This document shows, piece by piece, positions 58,594 through 64,000 of a stretch of DNA of 64,000 nucleotides. The DNA comes from Gemmatimonadaceae bacterium (GTDB lineage Bacteria; Gemmatimonadota; Gemmatimonadetes; Gemmatimonadales; Gemmatimonadaceae). The notes below the pieces were generated by a model. It was not told the origin of the DNA and did no database searches. It saw only the letters and a program-made list of their open reading frames with translations. Where the stretch lies: contig JADGQV010000001.1 of NCBI GenBank assembly GCA_017881465.1, forward strand, positions 1 to 64,000, read 5' to 3'. Within the stretch, counting starts at the first letter, position 1. The number at the start of each line of letters is the position of its first letter. A program made the position numbers and the translations under genes.

Positions 58594-59678
58594 GCGGAGT
58601 CGAGAGCGCCGTTGGAAGCGAGCAGCTCCGCGTTCAGCACGGACCCGCCCGCCGCACCCCGAACCATGTTGTGCCCGAGAGCGACCATGCGCAGGTCGAG
58701 CACCGCGTCGCGCCGCACGCGCCCGACCGTCACCGTCATTCCCCCGCCGGCGTTGACATCGCGCTTCGGCTGCGGGCGATCCGGCGCGTCGGTGACAACG
58801 ACCGGATGCTCTGGCCGCGTCGGAAGCCCCCGAGTCATCGGCAATCCCTGCCACGACCGCATCGTTTCGATCGCGGATTCGGGCGTCGGCGTCTCCTCGA
58901 AGCCTATCGTCATGCAGATCGTGTGGCCGTGTTCGACCGGGACGCGGTTCGTGTGCGCACTCACCTTGAACGTCGCACTCGTCACCTCGCCGTCCTCGTA
59001 GGTGCCGAGCAGCTTCAGCATCTCGCGCTCGAGCTTGGACTCTTCGTCGGCGATGTATGGAATCACGTTGCCGAGTATGTCGAGCGATGGCACGCCGGGA
59101 TAACCGGCGCCCGACACCGCCTGCATCGTCGAGAGAAAGAGCTGCCTGATCCCGAATTTCTGATGCAGGGGCGCGAGAGCGACGGTAGCCACCGTCGCCG
59201 AACAGTTCGCGTTCGTCACGATGGCGCCACTCCAGCCCCGCCGTTGACGCTGGCACTCGATGAGAGCGAGGTGATCGCCGTTCACTTCAGGAATCACGAG
59301 CGGCACGTCGGGCTCCATCCGGAAATTCTTGGCATTGCTGAGCACGAACTTCCCAGCCTTGGCGAACGCCATCTCCACCTCGCCCGCCACCGCGGCATCG
59401 AGCGCAGAAAACACGATCGGCGCGCTCACAACGCCTGGGTCACAGGCAATCACACGGCGATTCTGGAGCGCCTGCGGCGGAGGCGGACCTTCCAGCCACC
59501 GCGTCGCCTCGCCGTATTTTTTCCCTGCGGACCGCTCCGATGCCGCCAGCTCGGCGATCTCGAACCACGGATGTTCGGCGAGCAGCCGCACGAACATCTG
59601 ACCCACCGCCCCGGTGGCGCCGAGTACTGCCACGGGCCACTTGCCCTTGCGCTTTCCTGGAATCGGCGGAGTCGTCAT
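58590..59678 (-). CDS. asd: Aspartate-semialdehyde dehydrogenase, archaeal/fungal-like type
   Basis: VAVLGATGAVGQMFVRLL, VTNANCSATVATVALAPL, MQAVSGAGYPGVPSLDILGNVIPYI. Confidence 0.93.
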   Translation of the reverse strand: MTTPPIPGKRKGKWPVAVLGATGAVGQMFVRLLAEHPWFEIAELAASERSAGKKYGEATRWLEGPPPPQALQNRRVIACDPGVVSAPIVFSALDAAVAGEVEMAFAKAGKFVLSNAKNFRMEPDVPLVIPEVNGDHLALIECQRQRRGWSGAIVTNANCSATVATVALAPLHQKFGIRQLFLSTMQAVSGAGYPGVPSLDILGNVIPYIADEESKLEREMLKLLGTYEDGEVTSATFKVSAHTNRVPVEHGHTICMTIGFEETPTPESAIETMRSWQGLPMTRGLPTRPEHPVVVTDAPDRPQPKRDVNAGGGMTVTVGRVRRDAVLDLRMVALGHNMVRGAAGGSVLNAELLASNGALDSA

Positions 59679-60676
59679 CTGGCGAGAAGTGTTTTGGCGA
59701 GCTTTTCGTACGTGTCGACGCTGGCCCTCAGCGCTTCGACATCGATGTACTCGTCCGGAGTGTGCGCGACATGAATCGAGCCGGGCCCGAACAAGAGGGG
59801 CTCGCCCCAGTTCGAGAGCAGGGGAATATCCGATGTGTACGCGACCGGACCCGTCTCGAATCCGGGCACCGTCGCGAATCGCTGCGCCGGGATGTGCGAG
59901 CCGAACTCCACGTCGGCGTGCCCCTTGGCCCAGGCGAGCACCATCTTCTTGATCGGCTCGACGTCGCCGACGAGCCGGAACATGATCTCGGACTCCGCAT
60001 AAGCCGGGATGACGTTGGCCTCGGTGCCGCCCTTGATCGTTCCGATGTTGACCGTGGTTTCGCCCAGCACGGGATCCTTGGGAAGCGGAAGCTTCCGCAG
60101 CGTCGGCAGCAGCTCGAGCAGCGGCTCGATGGCCGAGCGCCCAAGGTGCGGATACGCGGAATGCGCCTCTCGGCCGCGCGTGCGGATCGTCGCCCGGAGA
60201 GAGCCCTTCGCACCGCTCGCCAGCTTGCTCTCCGTTGGCTCACCGTTGATCAGGAAGCGGCTCTTCGCGCGCAGGTTGTTCGCGGCGCGGGCGCCGTCGG
60301 AGCCCTTTTCCTCGCCGACGACGAAGAGCACGCCGACTCGCTTCTCGCCGTCGCTGACGAGGCGGTCGGCCGCCACCATCATCGCTGCCGCTATCCCCTT
60401 CGCGTCGGATGAGCCACGCCCAAAAAGACGCGTGCCTTCCAGCCGCGGTGGGACGAATGGCGGGACCGTGTCGAGATGAGTCGAGAAGGTGACGCCACCG
60501 TCGCCTCCCGATCTCGAGGCCCAGATGTTCGCTCTCCCGCGACTCACTTCCTGCAGAGTCACGTTCCAGCCGCGCGCGACGAGCCAGCGGGACACGTAGT
60601 CGACGACGCTCCCTTCGGAGCCCGTCGTCGATTGGATCGCCACCAGCTCGGCGGCGAGCGATACGACATCGGTCAT
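59675..60676 (-). CDS. M20-family amidohydrolase, candidate succinyl-diaminopimelate desuccinylase
   Basis: FSTHLDTVPPFVPPRLEGTRLFGRGSSDAKG, VGEEKGSDGA, GREAHSAYPHLGRSAIEPL; operon with dapD. Confidence 0.88.
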   Translation of the reverse strand: MTDVVSLAAELVAIQSTTGSEGSVVDYVSRWLVARGWNVTLQEVSRGRANIWASRSGGDGGVTFSTHLDTVPPFVPPRLEGTRLFGRGSSDAKGIAAAMMVAADRLVSDGEKRVGVLFVVGEEKGSDGARAANNLRAKSRFLINGEPTESKLASGAKGSLRATIRTRGREAHSAYPHLGRSAIEPLLELLPTLRKLPLPKDPVLGETTVNIGTIKGGTEANVIPAYAESEIMFRLVGDVEPIKKMVLAWAKGHADVEFGSHIPAQRFATVPGFETGPVAYTSDIPLLSNWGEPLLFGPGSIHVAHTPDEYIDVEALRASVDTYEKLAKTLLAR

Positions 60677-60758
60677 GGGGAGAAGTTAGCGCTGCGCGTG
60701 GATGGTGTCAGGACGATGCGAGCCGGGGTTTCCGCGGCGCCGAGCGCGGTGAGAGCGC

Positions 60759-61313
60759 TCAGGTCGTTGCGTCGAGGCGGTTGAATGCCGACTTCCGCGC
60801 CGCGCCGTCGACCCCCTGGACGTGCTCGACGAACATGTGCTGGACGAGCCTACTCGCCTCTTTTACGTAGGCGTCGTGGCGGCGCTCGCCAATGTCTCCG
60901 ATTTCCTGGAGCGTCCGGTTGCCCATCATTTTGCCGGCTTCGCGAAAGGTCCTGAAGGCGTCCTCGGATTGGCGCGCCATCACGATGTCGCCGACGAGGC
61001 GAATGTAATCGCTCTCACGCGCGGCATCGGCGAGATCGCGTACCGCGCTGACGGTCGTTCCAATCACCGTTCTCGCGATGCCTGACCCACCTCCCAGCTG
61101 CGACTGGTACTCCTCGAGCATGTGCTGGTGCTCGCGCATGTGCGGAAGCTGGCGCGCGCAGAGATCGCTGAAGCGAGGGTCTTCTGCCTGTTCCTCGTGC
61201 GCCTCGAGCGCGCTCAGGAACGCGCCGTGCTGGGTCACGGCATTGTCGATCTGACTCTTCAGGAACGCATTCCCTCTGTCCATCATCGTCTCCGAAGTCG
61301 GGTGTCGGTACAT
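60759..61313 (-). CDS. Helical ferritin-like/DUF hypothetical protein
   Basis: GNAFLKSQIDNAVTQHGAFLSALEAHEEQAEDPRFSDLCARQLPHMREHQHMLEEYQSQLGG; all-helical pattern with repeated E/H; start uncertain. Confidence 0.6.
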   Translation of the reverse strand: MYRHPTSETMMDRGNAFLKSQIDNAVTQHGAFLSALEAHEEQAEDPRFSDLCARQLPHMREHQHMLEEYQSQLGGGSGIARTVIGTTVSAVRDLADAARESDYIRLVGDIVMARQSEDAFRTFREAGKMMGNRTLQEIGDIGERRHDAYVKEASRLVQHMFVEHVQGVDGAARKSAFNRLDATT

Positions 61314-61397
61314 CGGGATGGAACAAGCGAAAGTTGTGCCCGAAACGACTCCTTTCACCCACGATTTCCCCGGGTTACGCGAGTTGGTGCGGGGGTC

Positions 61398-62318
61398 CTA
61401 GTTGCGCCTCGGAATAAGCAAGCTGCCGGCCAGTGGGTCCACCGAAACGGAAAGCGGTGTGCCGTCGAGGAGTTCGCCGTCGGCCTGGGCGGGCATCGGG
61501 GGCAGGGTTTCGACTCTGAAATCGCGCCCGGATTTGTAGAAGAGGCACGGATCGGGACTGAAATCCTTCCTGACCATGCGCCAGAGAATCCTGAGCGAGT
61601 CCTGGAAGTTGTTCGGCGAGAAGACGCAAGCATTGAGAAGGCCGTCGTCATGAACGATCCCGTCGCCGAACGCGACAAGATCGTTGAGAACTGCTCCAAG
61701 ATTGGCGACCAGGATCGCCGAAGCGGATCGATCGTAGACGGTACCGTCCACCGTCAGGCGCAGCTCGAATTTCTGGTTGCGGAGCACGGCCTTGAATCCA
61801 CCGATGACGTAGGCCATGAAGCCGAAGCGCTTCTTGAGGCCGGCCGGTGCCTCGGACATCATCGTGGCATCAAGACCAACCCCCACGCCAATGGCAAAGC
61901 GGCGGCCGTCGCCGAGCCGTCCCAGATCTATCCTCGCTTCATCGCCGTTGAGCAGCATCGGGACCGCGCGAGCCGGATTCAACGGAATGTGAAACGTCCG
62001 CGCGATGACGTTCGCCGTGCCTCCGGCCAACACTCCGAGGGGCGGTCCCTGGTGCGCGAGAGCGCCCAGCACTTCCATGACTGTCCCGTCGCCGCCGAGT
62101 GTAAACACGGCGTCGTATTTGTGCGCGTGCGTCCTCGCGATCGTCGCCGCGTGTCCGGGCGCTTCGGTGGGCATGGAGTCGCAACCGACCCCGGCGTCGG
62201 CAAAGGCCTTCAGGGCCTGGCGGTGGATGCGCGCTCCCCGTCGTGACCCTGGATTCACGATCAATAGTACGCGCTCGATTCTTCTGGGCGCGAACCTCAT
62301 TGCCGTTGCTGCGCTCAT
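61398..62318 (-). CDS. Diacylglycerol kinase/lipid kinase (YegS/DagK family)
   Basis: VLLIVNPGSRRGARIHRQ, FTLGGDGTVMEVLGAL, GVLAGGTANVIART. Confidence 0.92.
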   Translation of the reverse strand: MSAATAMRFAPRRIERVLLIVNPGSRRGARIHRQALKAFADAGVGCDSMPTEAPGHAATIARTHAHKYDAVFTLGGDGTVMEVLGALAHQGPPLGVLAGGTANVIARTFHIPLNPARAVPMLLNGDEARIDLGRLGDGRRFAIGVGVGLDATMMSEAPAGLKKRFGFMAYVIGGFKAVLRNQKFELRLTVDGTVYDRSASAILVANLGAVLNDLVAFGDGIVHDDGLLNACVFSPNNFQDSLRILWRMVRKDFSPDPCLFYKSGRDFRVETLPPMPAQADGELLDGTPLSVSVDPLAGSLLIPRRN

Positions 62319-62440
62319 GGCGTGTCAGGGACTTTGTGAACCCGCATTCCCGGATTCTCCGGCGACGCAGGACGCTGCACGGACTCTACGATTGCTCTCG
62401 CACATCGGCGTGCGTTGGGGCCAGGCAGGGCATTACTGGA

Positions 62441-62525
62441 TGCTCGGGGCGGGGATCGAACCCGCATGGGATCTTATCCCAAGGGATTTTAAGTCCCTCG
62501 CGTCTACCGATTTCGCCACCCGAGC
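62441..62525 (-). tRNA. tRNA-Leu (anticodon TAA)
   Basis: gctcggg/cccgagc acceptor, anticodon loop cTTAAaa in gggactTAAaatccct, long variable arm. Confidence 0.94.
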
Positions 62526-62577
62526 GGAAAAGGACGAGCCAGCGCGGATGGGTGGCACTGACCCCCAAGAAAAACGA

Positions 62578-62650
62578 AGCGGGAAACGGGACTCGAACCC
62601 GCGACCCCAACCTTGGCAAGGTTGTGCTCTACCAACTGAGCTATTCCCGC
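62578..62650 (-). tRNA. tRNA-Gly (anticodon GCC)
   Basis: gcgggaa/ttcccgc acceptor, anticodon stem-loop accttGCCaaggt, T-arm ggttcgagtcc, U discriminator. Confidence 0.95.
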
Positions 62651-62827
62651 AAGCAGTGACAAAGCTACCGGCGAAAAACGACGCGAACAAGCGGCGTGTG
62701 TGTCTCTGGGAGTCTCGCAATTTCAGGTTGACCAAACCTCGCGCGGAATGATAACGTCTCCCTACTGGCGGACGTCTCTTACTGAAACGAACGCCTCTAA
62801 TGCCCGTTCACACCGTGCGGAAAACCT

Positions 62828-64000
62828 ATGCGGCGTCTTTTGGTCAGCGTTTCCACCGTAGCTCTGGCGTTTACGGCGATCTTCGCCAATCCGGCCGGCG
62901 CTCAGCGCGTGCTAGGCGTTGGTGACGACGCCCTGGTGCTTCCTCGGGGTGTGCTCCGGTTCCGGACCCTCGGGAACTGGACCTGGTTCAACGAGCGCTA
63001 CGGCAAGGACACCCCGGGACGTCCAGACGGCGCCCTGGAGCCGCTTGGCATCGACTTCACCCTCGATACCATTGGCGTGAAGCAGTTCCCGAATCTCATC
63101 GCTTTACAGACCGGACTACAGCAGCTGACGGGAAATCCCATTTGGCTCGCGACGCTCGGCAACACCGTCGTAAACCTGCGCGATCGCGTCGCGGCGTTCC
63201 CATTCGTATTCGAGGCCGGACTCTCGAAACGCTTCTCAGTCGGCATTCAGGTGCCGTACGTCCGCACGCAGACCACGGCCTTCTTCAACGCCAACACGAG
63301 CGGAAACCAGGGAAACCTCGGATTCAACCCAGCACTCGCGGTCGAAGCAGCCGCCACCCAGAACGCGACGATGTTGGCGCAGTTCACCACCGCGGCCAAC
63401 ACCCTCGAGGGTGCGCTCGCCGCCTGCCAAGCGAACCCCGGTGCATCTCCCTCGTGTCCTCTGCTCCTTGCCAATCAGGTGAACGCGACGGCGCTGATCG
63501 CTAACTCAAGAGCGTTTGCGGGCGGCGCAGTCGGCCCCGTTGGTGGGGCCTTCAGCCCCATTGGGGGGGTCTACACGACTTCGCCCTTCGTTCCGATCGT
63601 TGGCACCGACGCGCAGCTCGCGATCGAAGCGCGAGTCCAGGCATTCAAGGCGCTCTATAGCAGCTTTCTGGGCGCCGGCAATCCGATCACCACGAATGGC
63701 CCGTTTGCCTCCCAGGGCCGACTCACCCTGCGTGACGCGCAGCGAATCCTGGCCGAACCCGCGTTCGGGATTGGCGCCAATCCGCTGGAGTCCGTCACCC
63801 GCTCTCACGTTGGCGACATCGATGTCGGCGGCAAGTTCTCGGTGTTCGATTCCTTCGGCGGCAGCACCGAGGCGAGAATGTCGCCAAAGGGACTGAACTT
63901 CCGTACCGCAGTGGGAGTAACCTTCCGCCTCCCAACCGCTCAGATCGAGTCGCCCGACAACTTCATCGACGTCGGGACCGGTCGCAAAGCGATGACGGTC
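62828..64000 (+). CDS. Secreted protein, probable outer-membrane (beta-barrel) protein, truncated by window edge
   Basis: Open frame of 391 codons to window end; signal peptide MRRLLVSVSTVALAFTAIFANPAGAQ; alternating amphipathic strands. Confidence 0.75.
   Translation, partial: MRRLLVSVSTVALAFTAIFANPAGAQRVLGVGDDALVLPRGVLRFRTLGNWTWFNERYGKDTPGRPDGALEPLGIDFTLDTIGVKQFPNLIALQTGLQQLTGNPIWLATLGNTVVNLRDRVAAFPFVFEAGLSKRFSVGIQVPYVRTQTTAFFNANTSGNQGNLGFNPALAVEAAATQNATMLAQFTTAANTLEGALAACQANPGASPSCPLLLANQVNATALIANSRAFAGGAVGPVGGAFSPIGGVYTTSPFVPIVGTDAQLAIEARVQAFKALYSSFLGAGNPITTNGPFASQGRLTLRDAQRILAEPAFGIGANPLESVTRSHVGDIDVGGKFSVFDSFGGSTEARMSPKGLNFRTAVGVTFRLPTAQIESPDNFIDVGTGRKAMTV

Noticed and set aside
57594-59256. 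N-terminal extension of the lysC ORF (start 59256)
   Set aside because: Extension overlaps asd in another frame and is Arg-rich; true start is GTG 58593, where MIVVKFGGTS begins.
62386-62735. Small minus-strand ORFs over the tRNA-Leu/tRNA-Gly region
   Set aside because: They are translations of the tRNA genes (e.g. GNSSVGRAQPCQGWGRGFESRFPL).
1-64000. CRISPR arrays, prophage, toxin-antitoxin or restriction-modification islands
   Set aside because: No regularly spaced direct repeats, phage structural genes or R-M motifs seen; the single HNH ORF at 44171 is too little evidence for a defence system.

Overview
High-GC bacterial chromosomal window, almost entirely coded on the minus strand. Gene content suggests a Gemmatimonadota-like organism; that is inference, since no marker phylogeny was possible. 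Left to right it holds: (i) a dcw cell-wall/division cluster (murG partial, ftsW, murD, mraY, murF, murE, PASTA-bearing ftsI, ftsL-like, rsmH) led by a secreted TPR protein instead of mraZ; (ii) tRNA-Val and rfbB; (iii) an ~11.5 kb signalling locus, cheW-cheY-cheA-cheC-TPR-PATAN-roadblock-roadblock-roadblock/MglB-like-MglA GTPase-70 aa orphan-PATAN/TPR-cheR-cheB, with no MCP in the window. This is the best candidate for an under-described system; (iv) rluD-lspA-dksA-ileS-divIVA-yggS, where IleRS carries a swapped GxHH signature; (v) rseP-dxr-cdsA-frr-pyrH-tsf-rpsB-rpsI-rplM; (vi) a split acyl-CoA carboxylase operon interrupted by a TrmA/RumA-type RNA methyltransferase; (vii) HNH, topoisomerase IB, MFS and DinB genes; (viii) an HD-GYP response regulator plus a PAS-HisKA-REC protein lacking an ATPase domain; (ix) rpsA, an IS-end remnant, cmk-aroA-dapD-dapA-dapB-lysC-asd-M20; (x) a lipid kinase, tRNA-Leu, tRNA-Gly, and a secreted probable outer-membrane protein running off the right edge. 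Two genes (murG and the right-edge protein) run off the window and are missing from the ORF track. Several starts were trimmed from the longest-ORF calls. All family calls come from reading the translations; no database search was run.
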